6,497 nucleotides of DNA from JAEUMW01 sp039807745 (GCA_039807745.1 JBDHRV010000172.1:1-6497); one strand, 5' to 3'. Shown: positions 1 to 5,629, numbered from the stretch's first letter. Numbers and translations: made by a program. Notes: generated by a model not told the origin, from the letters alone.

Positions 1-345
1 GGTTTGCCGATGCCGAAGCTGCGCTTCTGGGTGATCTTCAACAATCAGTTCCGCCCGGTGCCGCAAGTGACGGAGCCGAACTGGCCGGCGGTCATTCAAC
101 GCAGCATGGAGACCTCCACGCGCGCGGCCACGGCCACCGCCGTCCGGCATCTGTTCGCTATGGCCGAGATCTCGCGGCTCAAGCGCAAGGCCGACGTCGA
201 GGTGCGTGTCGTGTCGATCCCCGGCGACTGGGTTCCGCCGGTCCCCGGCGTGTTCGTCAAGGAGACCATGAACGATCTGGCGGACCGGGGTGAGAAGATG
301 GGCGCGGACCCCGCGAGCTGGAGCGACGCGCCGCCGGCATTTTGA
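1..345 (+). CDS. Patatin-like phospholipase family protein, C-terminal fragment
   Basis: The reading frame is open from the first base and stops with TGA at 343-345, so this is the last ~114 residues of a protein whose start lies outside the window. An internal TTG (4) and ATG (10) are probably not true starts, because the sequence reads like the tail of a larger protein. I assign it by similarity from memory to C-termini of bacterial patatin-like lipid hydrolases. These have a 'xFWVIxNNxxxP' strand, then a helical segment (here ETSTRAATATAVRHLFAMAE), and end in a block of the form F-x-x-x-x-M-x-x-L-x-x-x-G-x-x-x-A-x-x-x-x-W-x-x-x-P-P-x-F; this protein ends FVKETMNDLADRGEKMGADP followed by a W and PPAF. 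The catalytic Ser (GxSxG) and Asp of the family would lie upstream, so activity cannot be judged. The prk start follows 49 nt downstream on the same strand. Another hydrolase is possible. Confidence 0.6.
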   Translation, partial: GLPMPKLRFWVIFNNQFRPVPQVTEPNWPAVIQRSMETSTRAATATAVRHLFAMAEISRLKRKADVEVRVVSIPGDWVPPVPGVFVKETMNDLADRGEKMGADPASWSDAPPAF

Positions 346-381
346 CGCGCTGCGTGGACAGAACCCGAGCATCAGCCGTCT

Positions 382-387
382 GGAGGT
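382..387 (+). promoter_or_regulatory. Ribosome binding site of prk
   Basis: GGAGGT ends 7 nt before the ATG at 395. It decides the start: the frame is open further upstream to 290, but that extension overlaps the previous gene, and homologues begin with M-S-x-K-H-P as encoded from 395. Confidence 0.8.
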
Positions 388-394
388 AGTCGCC

Positions 395-1273
395 ATGTCG
401 AAGAAGCATCCCATCATCGCCGTCACCGGTTCGTCGGGCGCCGGCACGACCACGGTCAGGCAGGCGCTGGCCCATATTTTCGCGCGGGTCGATGCCAAGG
501 CGATTTTCGTCGAAGGCGACAGCTTTCACCGCTTCGATCGCGCGGAAATGAAGCGGGAGGTCGAGCGCGCCAACCGCGACAACCGGAATCTCAGTCACTT
601 CGGCCCCGAAGGCAATCTGTTCGACCGGCAGGCGCAACTCTTCAAGAGCTACGGCGAGACCGGCACCGGAGAGCTGCGGCACTACCTCCACAATGAGGAA
701 GAAGCGGCCCCTTACGACCAGGAGCCGGGGACCTTCACGCCGTGGGAGCCAGTGCCGCCGAATACCGACCTCCTGTTCTACGAGGGTCTGCACGGCGGGG
801 TGGTGGCGGACGACATCGACATGGCGCAGCACGTCGATCTCCTGATCGGCGTGGCGCCCACCATCAACCTCGAGTGGATACAGAAGATCCACCGCGACAC
901 GAAGGAGCGGGGTTACGCGACGGCGGAGGTGATGCGCACGATCCATCGCCGCATGTACGACTACATGCACTACATCGTGCCGCAGTTCTCGCGCACGCAC
1001 ATCAACTTTCAGCGCATCCCGATGGTCGACACCTCCAACCCGTTCGTGGCGCGGGACGTGCCGACGCTCGACCAGAGCCTGGTGCTGATCCACTTCCTGA
1101 AGCCGAAGCCAGACGTCGAGTACAAGCTGCATCTGAAGGGGCTGATCGAGGGATCGACGATCACCGGGTTCAACACCCTGGTGATCCCCGGCGGGAAGAT
1201 GATGTACGCGATGGAATTGATCCTGACGCGGCGCATCCTGGAGTTGATGGAGCGGCGGAAACGGCCCGTCTGA
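395..1273 (+). CDS. prk: Phosphoribulokinase, class I (proteobacterial type)
   Basis: This cytosolic enzyme phosphorylates D-ribulose 5-phosphate with ATP to ribulose 1,5-bisphosphate, the RuBisCO substrate in the Calvin cycle. It has 292 residues, the usual length of the octameric class I enzyme. Visible are the P-loop GSSGAGTTT (12-20); VEGDSFHRFDR (39-49) with D42, H45 and R49, which match known active-site positions in the Rhodobacter sphaeroides enzyme; the Walker B-like FYEGLHGG (128-135) with E130; EWIQKIHRD (160-168) with K164, R167 and D168; and VDTSNPF further on. All expected catalytic residues are present. The ATG is chosen from the GGAGGT site and the homologous N-terminus. No cbbL/S, cbbR or other Calvin gene is in the window. 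Some bacteria such as Escherichia coli carry a close homologue (PrkB) without RuBisCO, so a non-autotrophic role cannot be excluded; the two types are hard to separate by eye. The next gene, ribB, uses the same substrate. Confidence 0.95.
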   Translation: MSKKHPIIAVTGSSGAGTTTVRQALAHIFARVDAKAIFVEGDSFHRFDRAEMKREVERANRDNRNLSHFGPEGNLFDRQAQLFKSYGETGTGELRHYLHNEEEAAPYDQEPGTFTPWEPVPPNTDLLFYEGLHGGVVADDIDMAQHVDLLIGVAPTINLEWIQKIHRDTKERGYATAEVMRTIHRRMYDYMHYIVPQFSRTHINFQRIPMVDTSNPFVARDVPTLDQSLVLIHFLKPKPDVEYKLHLKGLIEGSTITGFNTLVIPGGKMMYAMELILTRRILELMERRKRPV

Positions 1274-1317
1274 GGACAAGCCGAGGCGACCCGCTCGGCG
1301 ACGCTGCGCGGGCGGCG

Positions 1318-1323
1318 TACAAT
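1318..1323 (+). promoter_or_regulatory. Possible -10 box of ribB promoter
   Basis: TACAAT stands out in the GC-rich gap between prk and ribB, 72 nt before the GTG start. No good -35 hexamer is visible at 16-18 nt upstream (TCGGCG at 17). If real, transcription would start near 1330, giving a leader of about 65 nt. A TTG at 1323, which could otherwise be read as a far upstream ribB start, overlaps this box. Confidence 0.4.
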
Positions 1324-1337
1324 TGCGCGACTTCGAC

Positions 1338-1356
1338 CCGCGCGCTGCCCGCGCGG
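1338..1356 (+). repeat. Hairpin in the ribB leader
   Basis: A perfect 7-bp stem (CCGCGCG at 1338-1344, CGCGCGG at 1350-1356) closes a 5-nt CTGCC loop. It lies directly after the probable transcription start and upstream of the ribB start. There is no T-run after it, so it does not look like a finished intrinsic terminator. It could be a 5' stabilising or regulatory stem, or chance in GC-rich DNA. Confidence 0.4.
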
Positions 1357-1394
1357 CCGTGCCCTCGACGGTACCTCCTTCCGAACATTTCGCC

Positions 1395-2510
1395 GTGTCG
1401 CTCTCCACCATTCCCGAAATCCTCGACGAGATCCGCGACGGGCGGATGGTGGTGCTGGTCGACGAGGAGGATCGCGAGAACGAGGGCGATCTCGTGCTCG
1501 CCGCCGATTTCGTCACGCCCGAGGCGATCAATTTCATGGCGCGCTACGGGCGCGGACTCATCTGCCTCACGCTCCCCGAGGAGCGCTGCCGGCAACTGAA
1601 TCTGCCGCCGATGGCGGTCTCGAACCGCTCGCCGCTCGGCACCAACTTCACCGTGTCGATCGAGGCGGCGGAAGGCGTCACCACCGGCATCTCCGCGGCC
1701 GACCGCGCGCGCACGATCCGGGTCGCGGTGGCCAAACACGCGCGGGCGTCGGACATCGTGCAGCCGGGGCACGTCTTTCCGCTGATGGCGCACAAGGGCG
1801 GGGTGCTGGCGCGCGCCGGACACACCGAGGCCGGCTGCGACCTCGCACAGCTCGCCGGCCTCACGCCCGCGGCGGTGATCTGCGAGATCCTGAAGGACGA
1901 CGGCTCGATGGCGCGGCTCGCCGACCTCGTCGAATTCGCGCGCATGCACCAGCTCAGGATCGGCAGCATCGCCGATCTCATCCACTATCGCGGCCGCACC
2001 GAGTCGCTGGTCGAGCGCGTGCTGGAGCGCGACATCGAGACCAGTTACGGACGCTTCCGGCTCATCGCCTATCGCGACAAGACCGGCGATGCCACCCACA
2101 TCGCGCTCGTGCGCGGCACGATCGCGCCGGAGACCGAAGTGCTCGTGCGCGTGCACGAACCCCTGTCGGTGGTGGACATGCTCGACCTCGAAAGCCGCCG
2201 GCACTCGTGGAGCCTGCACCGCGCGATGGAACTGGTCGCGGCCGCGCCGTGCGGGGTCCTCGTCCTGCTCCACCGCACCGAATCGGGGGCGGACGTGCTC
2301 GCGCGCTTGCAGCCGGACGCCGTCGGGCGCTGGGAGGGCAAGACTCTGCGCAACTATGGCATCGGGACCCAGATTCTGCGCGACCTCGGCATTGCCCGCA
2401 TGAAGCTGCTCGCCGTACCGCGCAAGATGCCGAGCTGGAGCGGCTTCGACCTCGATGTGACGGGCTATCTGCAGCCCGACGCGGGGCTTGAAACGTTCAA
2501 GGAGACGTAG
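1395..2510 (+). CDS. ribB: 3,4-dihydroxy-2-butanone-4-phosphate synthase with degenerate GTP cyclohydrolase II-like domain (RibBX type)
   Basis: RibB converts D-ribulose 5-phosphate to 3,4-dihydroxy-2-butanone 4-phosphate plus formate, the four-carbon unit of riboflavin. From the GTG the protein has 371 residues. The N-terminal half (1 to about 200) has the full signature: DEEDRENEGD (23-32, metal-binding acidic loop), RGLICL (53-58), GVTTGISAADRARTI (94-108), and HKGGVLARAGHTEAGCDL (133-150) with H143. The second half (from about 214) resembles RibA in fold but lacks the three zinc-binding cysteines and the catalytic region of GTP cyclohydrolase II; where these should be it reads VRVHEPLSVVDML, and only one Cys is visible in that half (in AAPCG). 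This matches the proteobacterial RibBX variant, whose C-terminal half is not a cyclohydrolase, so a separate ribA is needed. GTG is chosen because homologues begin around S-x-S-x-I-P-E-I; a TTG at 1323 overlaps a possible promoter. No Shine-Dalgarno sequence is visible. It is often annotated as bifunctional ribBA, which would be misleading here. Confidence 0.93.
   Translation: MSLSTIPEILDEIRDGRMVVLVDEEDRENEGDLVLAADFVTPEAINFMARYGRGLICLTLPEERCRQLNLPPMAVSNRSPLGTNFTVSIEAAEGVTTGISAADRARTIRVAVAKHARASDIVQPGHVFPLMAHKGGVLARAGHTEAGCDLAQLAGLTPAAVICEILKDDGSMARLADLVEFARMHQLRIGSIADLIHYRGRTESLVERVLERDIETSYGRFRLIAYRDKTGDATHIALVRGTIAPETEVLVRVHEPLSVVDMLDLESRRHSWSLHRAMELVAAAPCGVLVLLHRTESGADVLARLQPDAVGRWEGKTLRNYGIGTQILRDLGIARMKLLAVPRKMPSWSGFDLDVTGYLQPDAGLETFKET
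2499..2504 (+). promoter_or_regulatory. Ribosome binding site of ribH
   Basis: AAGGAG lies inside the last codons of ribB, 8 nt before the TTG at 2513. It is the main support for this non-ATG start. Confidence 0.75.
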
Positions 2511-2512
2511 AG

Positions 2513-2992
2513 TTGAGCCGATACGACGACATCCGGGAGGTCGAGCGCAGCCTCGAGGGCGAGGGGCTGCGCATCGGTATCGCCATGTCCCGCTTCAATC
2601 CCGAGGTCGGGGACGGGCTGCTGTCGAGCTGCACCGCGACGCTCATCAAGCTCGGCGTCGCGCGCGAGGACGTTCTGATCGTGACCGTGCCGGGTGCGCT
2701 CGAGCTGCCGCTGGCGCTGCAGAAGCTGGCGAACTCGGGACGCTTCGACGCGCTGATCGCGCTCGGCGCCGTGATCCGTGGCGAGACCTATCACTTCGAA
2801 GTGGTGTCGGACCGTTCCGCCGAGGGCATCATGACCGTGCAGCTCGATGCCGGGCTGCCGGTCGCCAACGGTGTGCTGACGACGGAGGACGACGATCAGG
2901 CACTGGCCCGCATGGGTCTGAAGGGAGCCGAGTGCGCCGAAGCGGCAGTCGAGATGGCGAACCTGCTGCGGCGGATCGATGGCAAGGGCTGA
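2513..2992 (+). CDS. ribH: 6,7-dimethyl-8-ribityllumazine synthase
   Basis: RibH condenses 5-amino-6-ribitylaminouracil with dihydroxybutanone phosphate (the RibB product) to 6,7-dimethyl-8-ribityllumazine, the penultimate step of riboflavin synthesis, usually in large cytosolic assemblies. It has 159 residues, normal for the family. Visible are SRFN (26-29, the aromatic substrate-stacking site), VPGALELPL (59-67, phosphate/substrate loop) and GAVIRGETYHFE (85-96) with the catalytic His at 94. The stretch ARMGLKGAECA (132-142) is several residues shorter than the AGTKAGNKG loop of E. coli and Bacillus but matches the short form I recall from Burkholderiales, a lineage hint. The TTG start is two bases after the ribB stop and has a good AAGGAG site, so the two are surely co-transcribed and probably translationally coupled. 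Confidence 0.97.
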   Translation: MSRYDDIREVERSLEGEGLRIGIAMSRFNPEVGDGLLSSCTATLIKLGVAREDVLIVTVPGALELPLALQKLANSGRFDALIALGAVIRGETYHFEVVSDRSAEGIMTVQLDAGLPVANGVLTTEDDDQALARMGLKGAECAEAAVEMANLLRRIDGKG

Positions 2993-3428
2993 GGCGCCAG
3001 ACGACGGCGCGAAGTCGCGCGGCGGACGGCGGCGCGCGCGCGAGCTCGCGCTGCAGGGTCTCTACCAGTGGCTGGTCGGCGGCCAGGATGCAGGCGCGAT
3101 CCTCGCCCACTTGCAGGAAGACGAGGCGTACCGGCTCGCCGAGCGGGAATATGTCGAAGTGCTGCTCCGGGGGGTCGTCGACGATGCGGCGGCGTTGCGC
3201 GACGCGCTCACGCCTTACCTCGATCGCGCCCCGAACGCGCTCTCGCCCGTGGAGCACGCGATCCTGCTGATAGGCGCCTACGAGCTCGTGCATCGTCCGG
3301 AGATCCCGCGCCGCGTCGTCATCAACGAGGCGATCGAGATCGCGAAGTCCTTCGGCGGCACGGACGGCTACAAGTACGTGAACGGCGTGCTCGACCGCTT
3401 TGCGGCGAAGGCGCGGGCAGGGGAGTGA
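2979..3428 (+). CDS. nusB: Transcription antitermination factor NusB
   Basis: NusB binds boxA RNA together with NusE (ribosomal protein S10) and supports antitermination of rRNA operons. It has 149 residues, within the normal range, and is predicted all-helical. Visible are the N-terminal basic segment SRGGRRRARELALQGLYQW (13-31), LSPVEHAILLIGAYEL (88-103) and the family hallmark VINEAIEIAKSFGG (114-127) followed by YKYVNGVLDRF (131-141). The ATG at 2979 overlaps the end of ribH by 14 nt, and its ribosome binding site (GGA at 2973-2975) is weak, so translation probably depends on coupling to ribH. A ribH-nusB pairing is widespread in proteobacteria. The residues before position 13 are poorly conserved, so the exact start is slightly uncertain. 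Confidence 0.95.
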   Translation: MARAEAPDDGAKSRGGRRRARELALQGLYQWLVGGQDAGAILAHLQEDEAYRLAEREYVEVLLRGVVDDAAALRDALTPYLDRAPNALSPVEHAILLIGAYELVHRPEIPRRVVINEAIEIAKSFGGTDGYKYVNGVLDRFAAKARAGE

Positions 3429-3432
3429 GGGC

Positions 3433-3463
3433 GCGGCTGCCCGCGAGGCGTCAGCGCAGCCGC
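3433..3463. repeat. Inverted repeat at the nusB/GNAT convergent junction
   Basis: GCGGCTGC (3433-3440) and GCAGCCGC (3456-3463) are perfect 8-bp inverted copies with a 15-nt spacer. Inside, CGCGG/CCGCG (3432-3436 and 3441-3445) form an alternative 5-bp stem with a CTGC loop. It spans the 22-bp gap between two converging genes and the end of the acetyltransferase gene. It is suitably placed for a bidirectional stop signal, but no U-tract is present on either strand, so an intrinsic terminator is not proven. Confidence 0.35.
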
Positions 3464-3894
3464 TTCATCATCGCCTTGCTGCCCCGGCACGCGCTGTCGT
3501 ATTCCTTGGTCTCGCGAATCGCCTCCGGCAGCTCCCAGTGCTCGAGATCGTCGTAGTCCAGCGCGCGAAAGAAATGTCTCGCGGTCGTCGTGAGGAGATA
3601 GAGTCCGCGTAACCTCGCCTCGTCCGCGCGCGCCTCGCACGCGGCGACCAGATGCCGCCCGATACCCTGTCCGCGCCGGTCCGGTCGCACCGCCAGCGAC
3701 CGCAGCAGCCCGAAGCTGCCACACGGTTCGACGGCAGCGGTGCCCACCACGACGTCCCCTTCCACGGCCAGCAGGAACCACGGGGCGCTCCACGCGGTGA
3801 TGTCCGCCGTGGGCAAGCCTGTCGCTGCCAGAAGGGCGCGGATTGCCGGCAAGTCGCCGGCTTCGGCGCGCCTCGTGGCGACTGCGGCGATCAT
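3451..3894 (-). CDS. GNAT family N-acetyltransferase, ArsN2-like
   Basis: This is a 147-residue GNAT-fold protein that should transfer an acetyl group from acetyl-CoA to an amine. The acetyl-CoA pyrophosphate loop RRGQGIG (73-79) follows the strand LLRSLAVRP (63-71), as expected for motif A. LLRSLAV, LYLLTTTARHFFRALDY (98-114) and the C-terminal pattern LPEAIRETKEYDSAC (122-136) resemble the group annotated as arsenic-resistance acetyltransferase ArsN2, which I recall as having LYLLTTTA-x-x-FF and P-x-A-I-x-x-T-x-x-F near the end. No arsenic genes are in view, so the substrate is unknown. It lies opposite to the riboflavin/nusB and thiL/pgpA genes and converges on nusB. Its ATG overlaps the stop of the small membrane gene upstream (ATGA), and no separate ribosome binding site is clear, so translation is probably coupled to that gene. 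GNAT membership is secure; the ArsN2 label is tentative. Confidence 0.85.
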   Translation of the reverse strand: MIAAVATRRAEAGDLPAIRALLAATGLPTADITAWSAPWFLLAVEGDVVVGTAAVEPCGSFGLLRSLAVRPDRRGQGIGRHLVAACEARADEARLRGLYLLTTTARHFFRALDYDDLEHWELPEAIRETKEYDSACRGSKAMMKRLR

Positions 3895-4049
3895 CGGCCA
3901 CGCCCGAGCACGGCTTGCGCCGCGGCGCGACGCCGGTCGCGCCGGATGAACCAGGCCGCGACCGTGACGAGCGTGAGTCCGAAGAGGATGCCGAATGCCG
4001 CAATCATTGGATGCGATCGGGTGACGGGGTGCTGGTTAGCGGTCGCCAT
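3891..4049 (-). CDS. Small single-pass membrane protein, unknown function
   Basis: A 52-residue frame on the minus strand runs from ATG at 4049-4047 to TGA at 3893-3891. The N-terminus MATANQHPVTRSHP is polar. A continuous hydrophobic stretch follows, from P14 or M15 to I35 (GILFGLTLVTVAAWFI is its core), then a basic cluster RRDRRR (36-41) and a short alanine/arginine tail. By the positive-inside rule the C-terminus would be cytoplasmic. A purine-rich AAAGGG sits only about 2 nt before the ATG, a poor ribosome binding site. Support for a real gene is the transmembrane pattern, the absence of any other plausible gene in this gap, and the ATGA overlap with the acetyltransferase start. I do not recognise a family. 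The gene could be spurious, since the region is short and GC-rich. Confidence 0.5.
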   Translation of the reverse strand: MATANQHPVTRSHPMIAAFGILFGLTLVTVAAWFIRRDRRRAAAQAVLGRGR

Positions 4050-4056
4050 ATCCCTT

Positions 4057-4062
4057 TAGAAT
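4057..4062 (+). promoter_or_regulatory. Possible -10 box of thiL promoter
   Basis: TAGAAT lies 27 nt before the thiL ATG in one of the few AT-rich patches. The -35 region is weak (GTTAGC at 4035-4040 with a 16-nt spacer). A separate promoter is expected, because the opposite-strand gene pair cuts thiL off from nusB. The -35 region would fall inside the first codons of the divergent small membrane gene. Confidence 0.35.
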
Positions 4063-4089
4063 GGCCCTTTCCCAGATTCGATCGACGCC

Positions 4090-5088
4090 ATGCTCTCCGA
4101 GTTCGACCTCATCCGTCGCTTTTTCACGCGCCCTGCACCGCAGGCGATATTGGGTGTGGGCGACGACTGCGCCCTGATCCGGTTGACGCCCGATGCCGAC
4201 CTCGTGGTGTCTACCGACATGCTCATCGCGGGGCGCCACTTCCATCGGGACGCCGACCCCGTCAAACTCGGCCACAAGGCGCTCGCGGTCAACCTGTCCG
4301 ACATGGCGGCGATGGGGGCCACGCCGCGGTGGGCCACACTCGCACTGGCGCTGCCCGAAGCCAACGAGCTGTGGCTCGAGCCCTTCGCCCGCGGCTTCCT
4401 GCAACTCGCCAAACGCTACCGGGTCGATCTCGTCGGCGGCGACACGACGCGCGGACCGCTCACCATCTGCGTCCAGATCATGGGCGAGGTGGCACCGGGC
4501 GCTGCGCTGCGGCGCGACGGCGCCAAACCGGGGGACGAGATCTGGGTATCGGGGCAGCTGGGCGACGCCGCGCTCGTGCTCGCACATCTCGATCACTCGA
4601 TCGTGCTGGAGCCGCACGAGGTGGCGATGTACTCGCCGCGACTGCACGAGCCGTCGCCGCGCGTGGGGCTCGGCCGCGCCCTGGTCGGGATCGCGCACAG
4701 TTGCATCGATGTCTCCGACGGCCTGGCAGCCGACCTCGGTCACATTCTCGAGCGCTCGCAGGTGGCCGGTGTGATCGAGCTGGCGCGGGTACCGCGCTCG
4801 CGTCTGGTCGATCGCAAGCTGCCGGCCGCGGCGGCATTGCGGGCGATGCTGGCCGGCGGCGACGACTACGAGCTCTGCTTTACCGCGCCCGCCGAGCGCC
4901 ATGGCGACGCCCTGCAGATCGGCAAGCGGGCCGGCATTGCGCTGACCTGCATCGGACGCATCGAAGAAGGGGCCGGTCTTACCATCGTCGACGCGAAGGG
5001 CGAGCCGGTGAGCATCGGCATCACCGGCTGGGACCACTTCGGCGCGCTCGCGCGCGATTCCGGATTCGTCCCGCCGGAGCAGCCGTGA
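4090..5088 (+). CDS. thiL: Thiamine-monophosphate kinase
   Basis: ThiL phosphorylates thiamine monophosphate with ATP to thiamine diphosphate, the active cofactor; it is a cytosolic dimer of the PurM/AIR-synthetase-like fold. It has 332 residues, typical for the family. Visible in order are GVGDDCAL (22-29, Mg-binding acidic pair), STDMLIAGRHF (41-51), the glycine/aspartate block HKALAVNLSDMAAMGA (62-77), VGGDTTRGP (115-123), SCIDVSDGLAADL (204-216), GGDDYELCF (256-264) and a C-terminal GWDHF (313-317). All metal and nucleotide residues I would look for are there. The ATG at 4090 has only a poor ribosome binding site, but the N-terminus S-E-F-D-L-I matches the family. The stop overlaps the GTG of pgpA. 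Confidence 0.96.
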   Translation: MLSEFDLIRRFFTRPAPQAILGVGDDCALIRLTPDADLVVSTDMLIAGRHFHRDADPVKLGHKALAVNLSDMAAMGATPRWATLALALPEANELWLEPFARGFLQLAKRYRVDLVGGDTTRGPLTICVQIMGEVAPGAALRRDGAKPGDEIWVSGQLGDAALVLAHLDHSIVLEPHEVAMYSPRLHEPSPRVGLGRALVGIAHSCIDVSDGLAADLGHILERSQVAGVIELARVPRSRLVDRKLPAAAALRAMLAGGDDYELCFTAPAERHGDALQIGKRAGIALTCIGRIEEGAGLTIVDAKGEPVSIGITGWDHFGALARDSGFVPPEQP

Positions 5089-5588
5089 GCGCGGTCGCGG
5101 CACCGCCGCGCCAGCCGAGCTGGCGCTTCGTGCTGGGTCACCCTTCGCACTTTCTCGCCTTCGGCTTCGGGATCGGGCTGATCCCGTTCGCGCCGGGCAC
5201 CTTCGGGACGCTGCTGGCGTTTCCGATCTTCGCCGTCCTCGACCCCAGGCTGGATGCGCTCACCTGGGTGTTCGCGCTGGCGGCGCTGTTCTGGGTCGGC
5301 GTCTGGGCCACCGGCCGCACCGGCCACGCGCTGGGCGTGCACGACCACGGCGGCATGGTGTTCGACGAGACCGTGGCGTTCCTCGCCGTGCTCTTTCTCA
5401 CGCCTCGCACGCTGCTGTGGCAGGCATTCGCGTTTCTGCTCTTTCGCCTCTTCGACATCTTGAAGCCGCCGCCCATACGGTACATCGACCGTCACCTGAA
5501 GGATGGGTTGGGGGTGATGCTCGACGACATGGTGGCGGCGCTTTTCGCCCTGCTGTGCCTGGCGGGGTGGAAAATGGTGGCGGGGTAA
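5085..5588 (+). CDS. pgpA: Phosphatidylglycerophosphatase A
   Basis: PgpA removes the phosphate from phosphatidylglycerophosphate to give phosphatidylglycerol, an inner-membrane step of phospholipid synthesis. From the GTG it has 167 residues, as in homologues. It shows GIGLIPFAPGTFGTLLAFP (29-47), a hydrophobic span near 61-75, the HDHGGMVFDE block (86-95) with the conserved acidic pair, a hydrophobic span around 97-120, RLFDILKPPPIRYIDR (121-136) and GLGVMLDDMVAAL (141-153) leading into a final membrane segment. These match E. coli PgpA closely (IRxxDR, GxGIMxDDxVAG). The GTG overlaps the thiL stop as GTGA, with GGAG five bases upstream, so the two are coupled. The same frame stays open far upstream across thiL because of high GC, but the PgpA homology begins only after the GTG. 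Confidence 0.95.
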   Translation: MSAVAAPPRQPSWRFVLGHPSHFLAFGFGIGLIPFAPGTFGTLLAFPIFAVLDPRLDALTWVFALAALFWVGVWATGRTGHALGVHDHGGMVFDETVAFLAVLFLTPRTLLWQAFAFLLFRLFDILKPPPIRYIDRHLKDGLGVMLDDMVAALFALLCLAGWKMVAG

Positions 5589-5599
5589 GGATATGGCGC

Positions 5600-5619
5600 C
5601 GTCGGCCCGCGGGCCGGCG
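5600..5619. repeat. GC palindrome downstream of pgpA
   Basis: GGCCCGCGGGCC (5604-5615) is a perfect 12-bp palindrome. Pairing extends outward through C-G, a T-G wobble, G-C and C-G to 5600/5619. As RNA it would fold into a strong short hairpin with a tight loop, 12 nt after the pgpA stop. No T-run follows, so it may be a transcript-end stabiliser or incomplete terminator, or a protein-binding site upstream of the methyltransferase gene. Confidence 0.45.
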
Positions 5620-5629
5620 CGGATCTCGG

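Noticed and set aside
342..347. TTGACG as a -35 box for prk
   Set aside because: The spacing to a -10 would put it at about 365-370, which reads CCGAGC; no -10-like sequence follows.
1345..1355. Shared CTGCCCGCG string in the hairpins near 1345 and 3437 as a dispersed repeat
   Set aside because: Only about nine bases are shared, in GC-rich sequence; two copies do not support a repeat family.
1274..1394. FMN riboswitch upstream of ribB
   Set aside because: The conserved FMN-element blocks (such as AGGGG...GGTGAAATTCC) are not seen, and the gap is short; only a simple hairpin is visible.
257..1537. Long minus-strand open frame (426 codons) antisense to prk
   Set aside because: It is rich in R, H, V and D in the way expected of the reverse of a GC-rich gene, lacks recognisable domains and lies opposite a clear phosphoribulokinase.
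1170..2273. Long minus-strand open frame antisense to ribB
   Set aside because: It is a reverse-strand shadow of the RibB frame with low-complexity composition and no family motifs.
3429..3450. Intrinsic terminator after nusB
   Set aside because: Hairpin potential exists but no T-run on either strand, so it is listed only as an inverted repeat.
3843..5084. Possible long N-terminal extension of pgpA
   Set aside because: The frame is open only because of GC-rich codon use across thiL; the translated stretch is arginine/alanine low complexity, and PgpA homology starts after the GTG at 5085.
4036..5103. Long minus-strand open frame antisense to thiL
   Set aside because: ThiL on the plus strand has every family motif; this frame has none.
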